From Trissonchulus latispiculum (lineage: Eukaryota; Nematoda; Enoplea; Enoplida; Ironidae): a stretch of 64,000 nucleotides of DNA. How positions within the stretch are numbered: position 1 is the first letter of the stretch; each line of letters starts with the position of its first letter. Below the pieces are notes generated by a model. The model did not search any database. It was not told the origin of the DNA and saw only the letters and a program-made list of their open reading frames with translations. Positions 12,683 to 24,647 of the stretch are shown here, piece after piece. Location of the stretch: the NCBI GenBank assembly GCA_030248195.1, contig JASAND010006562.1, positions 52,765 through 116,764 of the forward strand. Direction: 5' to 3'. A program made the position numbers and the translations under genes.

Positions 12683-12735
12683 TGGGTGCAGATATAAACT
12701 ATTTACTTGCCGGTGAAGTGCTAATGCTAGGGCCA

Positions 12736-12780
<45 letters not shown>
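12683..12780. repeat. Second copy of the 56-bp block, followed by (AT)n
   Basis: 12683-12738 repeats 3155-3210; from 12739 to about 12780 the sequence is pure AT/TA dinucleotide repeat. The block ends exactly where the microsatellite begins. Confidence 0.85.
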
Positions 12781-12785
<5 letters not shown>

Positions 12786-13255
12786 AATTTTAAGTGAGTG
12801 CTGAGGGCAAACTGGAGAAAACTGAGATTTTCTGAGTCTGAAGCAGGGTCTGAATTTAATAGCCCATTTAGAGGCAGTACATACTACTGTTAAAAGGTCG
12901 CCTTCTGTCAAGACGTACGTATGTACGGCATACGTGCATATGTAACTGCAATATACATGTGTAACTGCAATAACTGTATGTAACTGCAAACTCACAGAAA
13001 TGATTATTCAAGTCAGAAAATTTTTCGTAAGGTAATGGAAATATGACATTTAGGAGAAAATTTACAACCTTGTTATTCACTTTGCACACACCTTGTTTCA
13101 ATTAAACAATAGTGCACTAAAACCTGGAGCTGGGAAAGTTATAACCACGGATATCTAGAGTTTCTTAGCATTCATTAAAGGATTAACTCATTTCCTGTTA
13201 GTGCAACGTTAGACAATAAAAGCAGAAGATGATAGCAGTAAGGAATGATTACCAT

Positions 13256-13633
13256 CAAGAGTACATAATGCATAAGAGTATGACAGCAGGCATACTCTAT
13301 GTATTATCAGCTTGACACATCCTCTGCACGCTAACGGCTGACCCCCCCCGCAAATTGGACCCCAGTGACCCCCCCGCAAATTGGTACCCAGTCGAAACGG
13401 GGGTACGCTCACTCGCTGTATGCTTGTGTGTTAAAGCTCGAAAACACAAGCAGTACGTGCGCGAATTTTGTGTCTGCTTCGAGCTTTAGCACACAAGTAT
13501 AGCGTGCGAATTCTTTTGAAGTGAAGGGTCCAATTTGCGGGGTGGGGTCAGCCGTTAGCGTGCAGAGGATGTGTCACGCTTATAATACATAGAGTATGCC
13601 AGCTGTCATACTCTTATGTATTATGTACTCTTG
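13256..13633. mobile_element. Foldback MITE, 7-bp-TSD family, copy 1
   Basis: The 378-bp element starts CAAGAGTACATAAT and ends ATTATGTACTCTTG. Nearly its whole length is an inverted repeat, with arms carrying CGCTAACGGCTGACC next to a C run and an inner palindrome around AAGCTCGAAAACACAAGC. It is flanked by perfect 7-bp duplications TTACCAT (13249-13255 and 13634-13640). It has no coding capacity. Related copies are at 28120, 55950 and 61575. Confidence 0.92.
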
Positions 13634-13977
13634 TTACCATTAATGGTGAATTAAAATGTGGATACAATTAACTGGATACAATTAACGAATAAGTAAGAAC
13701 TTTTTAACAGCAAGAATTCTTTGGTTTGTTCAATAGAAAATGTTATATGAAGTAATAAAATATATAAGTCGTAACATAAAAGCTGGTGAGGCACAGCCGG
13801 GTGATTCTTCCGTATAAGCACACCAGTGTCTAAAATTCAACTTAACCGATTGAGTTCAAATTTGGTGTGGGTGTATATTAACACATTTTTTATCGATCTG
13901 TGATAAAATGTAAAATTTTAAAAAATTTAAATTTTTAAGTTTTTAAGGGGGGGCCAAGGGGAGCCAAAAAGTTTTTT

Positions 13978-14476
13978 GGGATCATATGCAGAATTTCCCC
14001 TCCTAAGTTCTCATATGAAGAATTTCCCCCCCTAGCAGTGAAAACACATTTTCAAGCAGAATGTTAACTGATTTTGGTGGTATTAGTATTGCTATATTGA
14101 AATCAATGCCAATGTTTCTCGCCAGTGTACTTTTGGAGTATGAATTTTAAAAAATTTACAGTTTCTCAGTATTCAATTGTTCTGATCATTTTTAAAATAA
14201 AGAAATAAATACTGGTAAAGCAGTTAAAGTTGATGAAACTTAGGCAAAAGCTCATGATTAGTTCGATGGTTTACCTGATCAGCTTAAGCTTTGCCAACAC
14301 CTTTCTTTTTTACGCAAAATCCTATTGTTAGTTTGTTTTATACATATAATCAGATTTACAAAATAAAACAGCGTCAATTTTAACTCAGTTCAGCAAGACA
14401 AACCAGTTTAATGTCTAAGTCCTCATAGGAAGAATTTCCCCCCTTAGTGTAGGAGGGGAAATTCTGCATATGATCC
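13978..14476. repeat. Inverted repeat with GATCATATGCAGAATTTCCCC arms
   Basis: GGATCATATGCAGAATTTCC at 13978 is mirrored by GGAAATTCTGCATATGATCC ending at 14476, and a second pair (TCATATGAAGAATTTCCCCC / TCATAGGAAGAATTTCCCCC) lies inside. The left flank near 13860 has a TTTGGTGTGGGTGTAT phrase that also occurs in the foldback at 45897. Confidence 0.6.
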
Positions 14477-15941
14477 TTTTTTTGTCTCAAATTTTGCTGA
14501 AACGTTGCATGGTATATACCTAGTTTAAAAAGGCTAAAATTAACGATCTAATGTTACAAAGCTCATACTATTTTGTTAAAGCAAACCCATATTCCACAAA
14601 AGCAACCCTTTGCACTATATCAAGGAATCTCATCTCCCTCCCTGAGAAAAATTGACATATAATTATATACTCCGACGGCTTATTGCGGACGGCTAGCACG
14701 ATGTTACAGGCTAAGCTGCACATGGTTAGACAGTCCACGGCATGCTCTCTTTCATGCTAGAAACCAGTTTGCTGCAGCTCGTTGCTAAGCTTCATGCTAT
14801 TTTAAAATATTAACCGAAAACTGTTATTTTTGTGAATTTTAGCTAACTTTCTCTAAATAATACTCGAAAACAACAACCTATAGCAAAATGGTTTATAGCA
14901 TTAGAAAGAGCACGCCGTTGGTTTTCCAAAGATGTACGGCTTCAGCTCTAACACTGTGTTAATCCCAAGACGCCAACAATACTGTTGAAGTTGGTAAGGT
15001 TTTCTCAGGGGGGATTTCCTTGATATGCTTTTCAATCGGTATTGTATTTTATGTACCGCGCCAAAGAGCCGTGGTCGTGTTGTGTTTTCTAAATTTTTGA
15101 CTCGACAGTTCTTCCAGTTTAAGCTAACAGTGCTCTCTCGAACCGTTAGGAGTTACAGCACCAGCTAATGCCATGTTGCCATTTTCCCTCATTGTACCAA
15201 CAGCCGACCCCCGCCCCCTTTCCCCCCCCCCCCTCAAAAAGCCAAGGGCTGCAGTTGCAAACCGTATTATAATTACAACTGCGCTGATGTTCGCTAGATT
15301 CAATAAATTTCTACGGAGAAGTTGCTCGGCACATGTCACTTGCTCATAATATGTTTATCGAGAGAAGTGAAGATTGCTTTATAATCCTTACAATAGTTAA
15401 ACAATGAGGTACACCAACAATGACATCTTTATTCACAAACATTTACTTTTCTATTGAAGTTACGCATTGAAAAATCAAAAAAACTCGACCCCCCCTCCCC
15501 AAAAATTCCATGGCTGTTTTATTGGCCCTGCTTTGTTTACCATAATACGCTTATGTCGGTATACCCTTATGTCCGTGTGCACGCTTATCCTGAAATCATC
15601 CTATGTATAATTCGCTAGATTTGATATATATTTCTTGCAAGTTCGTAAATTGTGGATTTGAAAATAGTTTCGAACATCAGTATTTTTCAAACCCACCTTA
15701 TGAATAGTCCGTTTCGATAAATGTCAGTCAAACAAAACACCCTGCTTTTCAAAATGCTGGATACGCCGCTGATGCTAGTGGTCCCTATTTAGAAAAATTT
15801 TGTAATAAACATTTAATGTGGCTGTACCTTTAATATCTTTCTAAACGTTTTATTTCATCATATTTATCTCTTGATGTTATCTTTATTGCCGCATTCCTTG
15901 TGATTAGCTACTCTGATTTCCGTGTTTTTTATTATCTTTAG
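14477..15941. other. Upstream flank of gene A, no exon recognised
   Basis: AT-rich sequence with C runs near 15208-15235 and 15489-15502. The missing first exon(s) of gene A should lie here or further upstream, but I see no convincing ATG exon whose phase would fit the first recognised exon. Confidence 0.35.
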
Positions 15942-18900
15942 CTATTTCATTATCATGTACTCCGGGATCTTTAGTCCAGTTGAACGTAGACATAGAAGCT
16001 TCTCATGAATTACGGACATGGTTTGATGTTACTGTCCCGAATGATTCTGAAACGTCTCTAAGCATTGTCCGCGCACCTCTCGCTAAACAGAAGGCTGCCA
16101 GTAGCAGTAAGTATAGCTTTGTAAAACTTTGTAGCATTCTATAGCGCTTTTAAATATATGACTCAACTCAAGACTTTTCCAAACATATTTTTTTAGGTAC
16201 AGTACCTTGAATACGTCATATCAGTGCATATACATCTTTTATGATGAAGCTATCTGTTTGTACGCAGTTATTCTTCCATATATTTTTGTAGCACCACTTC
16301 CTGTAGTATTATAGGAGGCCGCGAGAGCGACCCTGTATAATATGGGTGTAAAAGGCGCTGCGCGGCCCTTTGAGACTCGTTCGAGCACCGTGCGAGCTCA
16401 ATACTGAACGAAACTCGGCAAGTTTGGTTTCCTTGCAATCTACACGACGAGTAGCACGGCCTATAACTAACCACAGATATAGTAGATTCGCCCAATCTGC
16501 GTCAATACCCCAAAGTGCGTCACTCAGCCGTTTAAAGTTATCTGGTGCGCTACAAAATGGAAGATATCCTAAAGTTTTCACATTTCTGAGCAGGTCTATT
16601 CAAGCTCTATGCAATGGTGTAAAAATTATTTGCTAAAAAATTTTCTAAAATTCTACAAAGTTTACTATACTTTGAATAAAACACCCGTTGTCCGCCAAAT
16701 TTTAAGCAATGTCCCGAATTCAGTTTTATGCACCTAACAATCTTAATACTTAACAACGTTTAATGTGTCAGCTATCAAATTGTTCGTTATAATCTGCTGA
16801 TTCCAAAAATATAAACAATTCCGGATTTCACCGTACTAGAACTGAGAAATTCCAATTTTACTGGAACCACTGATCAGTACCTAAAGTGCGTCGCTCTAAA
16901 TTAACTGTTTGCGCAAATATCCCTAATGTGCCTTCGTATGTTTTACATCTAAATTTGCTTCAAATAAATGCAAATACTGGCTTTACAACTTAACCTAAGA
17001 CAAAACTAAGTGCAAAAACACAATCCTAGGAATAATTCTGAACAATCTGATACCAAATTTTCTGTTTTTATTGCATTTTATTTTTTAGTAAAAGTCGTTG
17101 TTTTCTGCTTTAAATCATAAAATTACATTTCAATAATTGTTACAGTTTAATTTGCAACCCAAACTCGATTTAAATAACAAAGTACTGTCATTTTAACAAA
17201 TTTTTCGAAGATCACAGATTTTGTTGATTTTGATATATATTGTTTATATACAAGCCAACTACCATATAAAAAATTTTCGTAGCATAAAATTGTCGGAAAC
17301 AGGTGTTATTGCATCTCAAAGTTTGGTTCTCTAATGCAAATCATAGCAACTTTGAAATGACGCACTTTAGGACGAGTCCGACGCACTTTAGGGAATGAAC
17401 TTCTTTCAGCGAAAAACTGCATTTTTTAGCATTAAAATAGCTATAACTTACGATTGACTTTACCTAATACCGTCAAATTTTACAGAAATGTAGAAGCAGA
17501 GGTACTTGAGACTTCTGTAAAGTTTTATGTTATGAAATTTCGCCATTCAAAAGTTACAGATTTTAAAAGTGACCACTCATTTTGCGACCATCTAATTTTG
17601 ACCACGCATTTTAAAAGTGACCACTCATGAAGGAATTGCAACTTTTCAAGCTTCTTTATTCTCTATATACGTGCAGCACGTGCAGAATAGCATTTACCAG
17701 AAATCATGCCGTATAATTGTGCATTTTTGGCAGTGACGGGTTTCCCAGTGACGTTTGCGTCTAGTTGCGTTGCAGTAGAGTGCTGCTGAAGTACAGTACG
17801 GCCTATAACTAGCTATACAAAACTTGTAATCGCCTGAAATGCTGCAGCCAGGTGCAGAATAGCACTGGAAATCATGCCGTATAACTCTCCTTTTTCGACA
17901 GCGACGTTTGCGTCTAATTGCTCTGCAGTAGACTGCTGCTCAAGTACAGCACCGCCTATAACTAGCTACACAAATGTTGTAATCGCCTGAAATTCAGAAC
18001 GTGCATAATAACATTAGAAATCATACCGAATAAGTCTACTACTTTGGCAGTGGCGCTTCCGTTTTGTTTTTAATAGGTGTATCAATAACAGTGCCTCGGT
18101 ATGAAGACCAGAATCTTTATTCCAATCTTGTGTGCATTTCAACAGCAGGAAACGTAAAGTCTCCGTGTACATGTTACCGCACACATTTTCTTGGTACTAT
18201 ATCCAACATTCAAATCTTAATGGATGCAAAGATCAAGTTGCTGAAAGTCGACGAGCGATCAGCGTATAAACTTACACAGGTATACAACTTCTGTTATATT
18301 TTGTTTATTGAATCTGTATATCTTACCATTCCAGTGCAACCTGGTATTTTTAAGATATATATCTCTAGCAGCATCGCACATTGGACATAATTATTTTTGC
18401 TTCTCCTCTTAGTTCTTAAAGCTAATATTACGATAGTTTTGCTTCACATTAAAGATTTCGTCTAGTCTTGAACTCTGCTAAGATTTTTTCATATTAAGCG
18501 TATCCACTATTTGTCATTTGCACTTATTAAATAGATGCATGATGATGAATCTACCTTCGGCGTAATAATTACCGACATTTGGCCAGTGACGATGTCAAGT
18601 GAGGAACCTGCCAACTCATTCATCGAGAGAGCTATAAATTGCAGTTTTCTTTCTGGTGTCAGCATATCAGAAGAGTTCTTCATTGAAACTTTCAAAGCTA
18701 AAGAACCTGCTTGCTATATTGGGATGTTGCCTTATCATGATATCATTGACCGCTATAGTGGTGTTCTTAGAAATTCGAAACTAGCTAAAAATAGGTAAAG
18801 TTTTTGTCATTAGCTGCCGTTATCTAATTTTTACTTGTCCCTATTTGTAAATGCAAGTGGCATGGAAGTAGTTCATAAAGATAAAGTTTCCAATAAAACA

Positions 18901-21900
18901 AAGCAGAAATATCTTTAAAATTGTTAAAATGTATTCGAAATATTGTCATCATTTCTAATGCGAGAAGAGAGTATTTTCCGAGATTTTAAGTTCACGTTAT
19001 AGTTTGGTTTAAACGTAGAAGTATATCATCCTGTCGATATCCTGATTTTCCCAATTCAGGATTGTTCTTATGTTAACTTTTAGGTACCAACTTTTAAATA
19101 CGTTTTATTTTGTAGAACTTTGTTATTTGGTTTCTACCAACACAGATGCCCTGAGGCGACTATCTCTTGTGATTCATCTAACAAACGCTTAGACTGCTCC
19201 TTCCAATATATCTTCGATCAATTTGCCAAAGCACAGCAAACCAAGTTAATTACAAGTTAGTACTACGTAAGTACTAACTCAAATGTTTTTTGCACTTATT
19301 TACGAAATCTGCTATCCACCCACATAAGGGCAGTTCGGGCAACTTTGTTTGCCACTTCCAGAGTATACTTCCAATAACTATTAGAAATCCTCCAAGTCAG
19401 AAAAACTTTAGTGTAAATTTACAGTTTCTCTGTCGGATGAATTAGGTCTGTTTCTTTTTCTTGAAACTCGGGCTAAACAAATTGCAAATTTTTGACTTAA
19501 TCATACAGCGATTGCTCCATGGGACGTGTTTAATTCTTCTTTTAATGTTATCTGTGTATATAATATTTACACAGATATTATTATGACGTACATTGAATTA
19601 GTTTCGAATCTTAATCTTCTTTAGACGAGATGGTAAATCCTACCACTTCACCCCGTCTGCTGCGAATTTATTGTACAAATCACTGGAGGAAGCTGATTTC
19701 TTGAATCATGACGACTTCACTCCCTTCTTGAGTGCAGTTGCAATCGCTGCTAGAGATCTATTATCAAACTGTCAGCATGCTCGCTGTTTGCAATCGATTT
19801 ACATGTCTATGAAAGAATCTACTGATTTTCACTCATATACTGAGATTGGTGAACATACGGTCAAAACAGCTATTCAGTTGTGGAAACTTTCTGTGCGCAA
19901 TATTGAACAGATGCTGGAGGTAAATTAACAAATCCTTAGGTTTCGTTCTATCAATCTTACCTTCAGTATTGACATGTTTCAATAGCGTTATCTTTGGCTA
20001 AAATTACAAATTGCATTGTGCCATCGTCGAATTTTAATGTTCGACAGTAAGTCTGCCACATTTTTGTAATAGCATAGTCTGGTCTGCCCTGAACGCATGG
20101 AGAGGGCCTAGGGGTTCAAACTCACAGGCTGTAATGTCGAGATGTCTGGCTATCACCATGGAAAAATTTGGATCTCTGCGAGTTGTCTGTGAGTCAGGGT
20201 GGGATGATTTTTTGTTAAAATTTCAGATGCTTTGTTTTTCTGTTAACCTTGCTATACTTATTTTTTACATTTTTCTAACTGCGTTCATCAAAGCATTAGA
20301 GTAATCAACGATGTTGAAGTAAGAAATTCTCAGCAGTTTACCAATATTCCCATTCTGTTGTAAGTCAATTAAGTAGTATGTATTCAAATTAAAGAATACT
20401 GCACCACCTGTCCTTTATGCAATCACTAAATGAAGTTACAAATTAACTACTCAGTACTTACAACCAACTGTAATTGTATTAAGTGAAAATGTTTCTCCAT
20501 TCTTAATATTGCGAACATTTATCGGAAATGTTAATATTGCATAATATGCTTATGTGTTCCTACCAACCTATGTTTTGTATCTTTGAATTTTATTTAGAAT
20601 ACACTTGTATTCCTCATTATTGTTTAGGCAGAGTCTAGTCTGATTTATCCTCGAAATATTTGTGATTATCGGATATGGAAAGTGTGTGCCCAAACCGAAG
20701 GTCGAACTATTAATATAGATTGGATACTGTTTAACCTACGAGATATGATCCCAATTCCCAATTATGAACAAGTACGTGCGTTTGACATAAGGCTGCTATT
20801 CTATAGTTGAGCACATTAATTATAGGCATACCTTTTGTGCTCTCTATCTTTTTTATGTGACAATACTTTATTTTCAATTAAATAGCTACAAACATTTCGT
20901 TATTCATTAGCCCATTTAAGGGGGGGGGCTTCGAATTTCACTAAAAGTTCGATGTTGGAAAAGATACCTAGTCTTTTGCCACATAATAGTATTAGGTTAA
21001 GTGTCAAATAGTTTAAAGTTTGAAAGAATTTCTAACTGCGTAGCATCCTGTGGAGCCATCAGAAGTTGGTGTTATCGATCCAAAGCTCCGACGATGTTGT
21101 GCCATGTGATGATAGCCCCGGCCTTAAACCAAAAAACCCATCGCATCGTCCTGCTATTTCCCTTTATGAGGTTATCCACTTTTGGAACTACACTCTGATG
21201 CTCATCGTTTCCTATCCTATTGTGCAAATTTGAGCGTAAAGACTTCAATTCTTTATAAAATTATGTGAAATTTTGCGAATGCTGCTCTCTAAGATTGTGG
21301 CCTATATCCCACATTTTTAGTTGAAAACATGAGAAATTTTCCTTTTTTGGCATTATACTCTCAGTATGTAGTCCATACATCGGATTGGTTGAAATGGATA
21401 GAAAGAGGGTAGAAAACAGATCATTGCTGCTTTTACAACCTTTGAGCTATCTGTAATGATTAACTGAATATAAACCAAAACCGATTTTTATAATCAAAAA
21501 CTTAATTTTTCCATAAAAATGACTTCAGAAATTGGCTATAGAAACAGTTACCAGCACGTTAAGAATAGTTTTCTTCAAATCGCAGGAATAATTGTTTGGC
21601 AGAAAAACCCTCATCCACTACAAATAACAATATTTTAGACAGTTGCAGAAAATTATCTGTACTTTGTTATACTTGAGCAGCACTCTACTGCAGCGCAACC
21701 CGATGCAAATTATACTGTAGATGACACAAACTTATACGGCACGATTTAAATTGCTTTTCTGCAGTTATATGCGAAATTTTGGACAATTCCAACGTATCTG
21801 CAGCTAGTTATGGGCCGTGCTGTACTTGAGCAGCACTTTACTGCATCGCAACCAGATGCAAACGTCACTGCCAAGAAAGGAGACTTATACGGCATGATTT

Positions 21901-24224
21901 CCAATGCTATTCTGCACGTGACTGCAGACTTTCAGACGATTACAACTTTTGTGTAGCTAGTTATAAGCCGTACTGTACTTCAGCAGCACTCTAGTGCAGC
22001 GCAAGTAGACGCTAACGTTACTGCCTAAAAAGGAGACTTATACGATATGATTTCCAATGCTATTCTGCACCTACCTGCAGAATTTCAGACGATTGCAACT
22101 TTTGTGTAGCTAGTTATAGGCCGTGCTGTACTTCAGCAGCACTCTACTGCAGCGCAACTAGACGCAAACATCACTGCCAAAAAGTAGACTAATACAGCGT
22201 GATTTCCAATGCTATTCTGCACGTGACTGCAGAATTTCAGACGATTGCAAGTTATCTGTAGTTAGTTATAGGCCGTGCTGTACTTCTGCAGCACTCTACT
22301 GCAGCGCAACCATATAGTAATATCGTAATAAGTATAGGAAACCTATCTATAATAGTTTGTCCTGTCCTAAACTATCTGTATGCCGAATTTCAAATGCCAG
22401 TGACAAATGAATAACTTGTGACGGTGCTGTGTCTTAGGACAGCACATCGTATATGGACACCACATACATCGAGGTGGAAGCTAGAGAGTGCACCGACTAA
22501 CATAGCTACAGTTCCCCCTTACTACAGACACAATTATCACCAATTTTAATATGTTTAGCCGTTTACAGTAAGTCTATAGACAGCGTGCTATGCTTGCTGC
22601 ATAACAGTAAAGCAAGATAGCAGCACCGCACAGGGCTGCGGCTATGCTCATCGTATTCAGCTACCCCGATAACCCTTATATGCGTCTCACTATATGGCCC
22701 AAAACAGCATATTTAGGCCTATTTTTGACTATTTTCTCTGGAGTTGGGACTTTTCCAAAATGGCCATGGCCAAAATGGCCAAGGACCAACTTAGGGCCGG
22801 CCGCATGAACGATCCTGGCCAGATATCGAAAATCGCCTCGGTTATGACACGCTACCCATCCCAAAGTTTCTTATGCAACAAGCCGCGTCTCTCTAGCTTG
22901 TTCCCTGGGCGCTGTAGCCGTGACACAAAATTGGCGTTTTTTGGCCATCTTAGCGGTCAGGCCACCTTTGGGCGGCCGCACAGGTGACCGGCCGGGCCGG
23001 GCAGAGGAAAATTGTGCAAAAGGTACGTTAACACAAATACTACTCTCAGAAAAACCAAACTTCACCGCCTGAAAATGCCCAGATCGTTCAGGTTTTGAGT
23101 TCGACTAAAACGGCTTCCCGAAGCGTGATTTACACGGCAAAAAAACAAACGGATCTAACTTGTCCGGAAGCGAAAATTTTCAAAATTGAAAATTTTGACC
23201 AAAACTTTTTGACACTTGTTGTACTCGTCGTGCTGATTCCAACGATACCAAATTTGTCTAGTTTGGTTCAGTATTTAGCCGGCACGGTGCTGGAACGGGT
23301 CTCTAAGGCTTTTACACCCATATTATAGGGGGAGCGCTATCGCGCTCCCCTATAACAATCTCGTTATTGCATTTAAAAATACAGTATACTATTTCAAATA
23401 TTTGAAAGTCTTCGTTCATCTTTCTTCGTTAGTGTCACTTATGCTGATGGAAGAACAACCCTTACAAAGAAACAACCAACTATGATATCCAGTGAAGGAC
23501 TGAAAGCTTTGGGCATTCAACAGGAAACTTATCTCCGCAATTACAAAACTGAAAGTTTGGAGGACGTAAGCTTAGTGTTATTTTTATGTTTCGTTTTCAC
23601 TGTTTATTAGATAATTGCGGAGCTACGAAGGCGTTGGTACTACTTCTTGTCACACAGATAGTTTTGCGTCTAACATTAACCCAATCTACTTTCATAAAGA
23701 ATTGAAACTTATAGGTGCAAACTTACACAAAAGGAAACCACCACCTTAAGTTATGTAAAGTTTTCAAAAACGCAAATTTGAAAAATCAAAACGCGCATCA
23801 AAATTCACTTTTGGTAAAAACTGCATCAAAAACAAAACTCTTTCAAATTGAAAAATATACCTTAATCAAATCAATTCATTTTTCGAGGGTAGAAAATCGA
23901 ACTAAATCAAATCTTGATTTTTCAGAAACGAAACTCGCTCTGAAACAAATCAAAACTTTTGCGGCCACATGAATACAACCGTACTGGCTAGCTGCCGGCC
24001 AGTGGCCGGCGGCTGGTCGGTGGCATTTTTGAACGGCGGCCGGCCGGTCGCCGTCCGGTTCAACCCGGACGTTCTAAAACATTGAATGCATTGACACAAT
24101 ATTTCTTGTCTTCTGTACTAATTCTTGTTTTACGTATCACATATTGTTGATTATCTTTAACTTTTAGTTTCGCCTGATGACCAAACTGAGAAGACTTGGT
24201 GATGTAATTTCTGCTGCACGTTGA
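15942..24224 (+). CDS. Gene A: multi-exon gene of unknown function (3' eight exons)
   Basis: Exons, each with AG acceptor and GT donor: 15942-16106, 18077-18279, 18535-18794, 19116-19244, 19625-19919, 20628-20771, 23433-23565 and 24168-24224 (TGA at 24222-24224). Phases agree from exon 1 to exon 6. The exon 6/7 junction is out of phase, so a small exon is probably missing in the repeat-filled intron between them. About 460 residues are visible and no start codon was found, so the 5' end is missing. The exon 4 donor used (GTTAAT) is weak but is the one that keeps the frame. The protein has a Cys-bearing middle, an all-alpha-looking segment in exon 5 (SAANLLYKSLEEADFL; SVRNIEQMLE) and a basic C-terminus (FRLMTKLRRLGDVISAAR). 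No known domain is recognised. Exons 5, 6 and 7 have homologous counterparts in gene B downstream. Introns 1 and 6 contain oppositely oriented tandem-repeat elements. Confidence 0.75.
16507..17394. mobile_element. Probable MITE with CCCWAAAGTGCGTC termini
   Basis: CCCCAAAGTGCGTC at about 16508 is mirrored by GACGCACTTTAGGG ending at 17394. Related internal motifs CCTAAAGTGCGTCGCTCTA (about 16878) and GACGCACTTTAGGACGAG-like sequence (about 17361) suggest a palindromic or duplicated structure. AT-rich interior with no coding. A target duplication is not evident. Confidence 0.5.
17640..18060 (-). repeat. ~153-bp tandem repeats, array 1
   Basis: About 2.5 units. The box TGCAGTAGAGTGCTGCT recurs at a 153-bp spacing (box ends near 17786 and 17939), together with GTGCAGAATAGCA, AAATCATGCCGTATAA and CCTATAACTAGCTA. 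The array is the reverse complement of array 2 at 21660-22325 and ends just before gene A exon 2 at 18077. Confidence 0.88.
20917..21076 (+). repeat. Dispersed repeat, copy 1 (copy 2 at 56738-56892)
   Basis: Starts with a G run and shares with copy 2 CTAAAAGTTC, TAGTATTAGGTT, ATAGTTTAAAGTTTGAAAGA and CCTGTGGAGCCATCAGAAGT. It lies in gene A intron 6. Function and full boundaries unknown. Confidence 0.75.
21660..22325 (+). repeat. ~153-bp tandem repeats, array 2
   Basis: The box GCAGCACTCTACTGCAGCGC starts near 21677, 21830, 21983, 22136 and 22288, giving a 153-bp period and a little over four units. Each unit also carries ATGCTATTCTGCAC, CAGACGATTGCAAC and TAGCTAGTTATAGG. Units are diverged from one another. 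It lies in gene A intron 6, inverted relative to array 1. Confidence 0.92.
23323..23354 (+). other. Terminal hairpin of tandem-repeat element, copy 2
   Basis: A near-perfect stem-loop with symmetric outer TTATA/TATAA. The stem sequence differs from those at 16307-16342 and 51329-51363, yet pairing is kept. Confidence 0.8.
23715..24085. other. Insertion-like block in last intron of gene A
   Basis: An A-rich segment with direct motif repeats (ATCAAAAC, AAATTGAAAA) followed by a very GC-rich GGCCGG-type patch (24000-24070) resembling that at 22970-23005. Probably repeat-derived; edges not defined. Confidence 0.35.
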
Positions 24225-24641
24225 ACATTTCAATATTTTACATTGCTAAGTTCATTCATACACTTGTACGTGCTTGTTGGATGCGGGTATTATCTGCTGC
24301 CTCTATAATTATATTTTGTGATTAGTTATTTGATTCTAATTTTAGTATTGAAGCATCATCATAGTCGATATTTGTTATTCGGATATGTCTTATTTTGTAT
24401 TTTTTCTTATTTAGTACCTTGATCACTATTGCATTAGTTCTTTAAGAAATTGCTTCTGTATATCGTAACCCTATATTCAATCATGTTCTTTGTGTAGAAT
24501 GTTCATAAGTTAAATGTATGGCCGTGTTCTTATATTTTGCAAATTTTTGTTGATATATTGATATCATCGTATTACTATCAACATACGTACATTAGTTGAA
24601 CTGTATTTCTGCGTGGAATATATACATACATATTATCAACG

Positions 24642-24647
24642 AATAAA
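24642..24647 (+). promoter_or_regulatory. Possible polyadenylation signal of gene A
   Basis: AATAAA about 420 bp after the gene A stop codon, the first canonical hexamer I noticed downstream. It gives a plausible 3' UTR end but there is no transcript evidence. Confidence 0.35.

Larger units (their letters stand above)
16307..18060 (-). mobile_element. Tandem-repeat/hairpin element, copy 1 (gene A intron 1)
   Basis: Read on the minus strand the element has ~153-bp tandem repeats, about 1.3 kb of further sequence, then TTTTACACCCATATTATA, a GC hairpin (16307-16342) and TATAAT. The same end architecture, with a different stem sequence, is at 23323-23354 and 51329-51363. Sequence just inside the hairpin (ACTCGTTCGAGCACCGTGCG and following) aligns with copy 2 near 23235-23310. 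No transposase. The layout resembles non-autonomous Helitron/Helentron-type elements (pearl, DINE-1), which is an inference. The middle is interrupted by a separate MITE at 16507-17394. The non-hairpin boundary is approximate. Confidence 0.55.
21660..23354 (+). mobile_element. Tandem-repeat/hairpin element, copy 2 (gene A intron 6)
   Basis: Order: ~153-bp array, then about 1 kb including GC-rich GGCCGG blocks (22790-23005), then CTTTTACACCCATATTATAG and a hairpin at 23323-23354 whose stem is AGGGGGAGCGC with loop TATC. It is the inverted counterpart of copy 1. The frame at 22694-22987 is not conserved between copies and is not called. No recognisable transposase, so any mobility would be non-autonomous. 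Confidence 0.55.

Noticed and set aside
20040..20200. tRNA- or SINE-like unit with a GGGTTCAAACTC B-box match
   Set aside because: No convincing A box or foldable arms around it.
21660..22325. Possible hammerhead ribozyme in the 153-bp repeats, as in retrozymes
   Set aside because: I looked for the CUGANGA and GAAA core on both strands of a unit and did not find a compatible arrangement.
21660..22325. CRISPR-like array
   Set aside because: Units are contiguous 153-bp tandem repeats without distinct spacers, in a eukaryotic intron.
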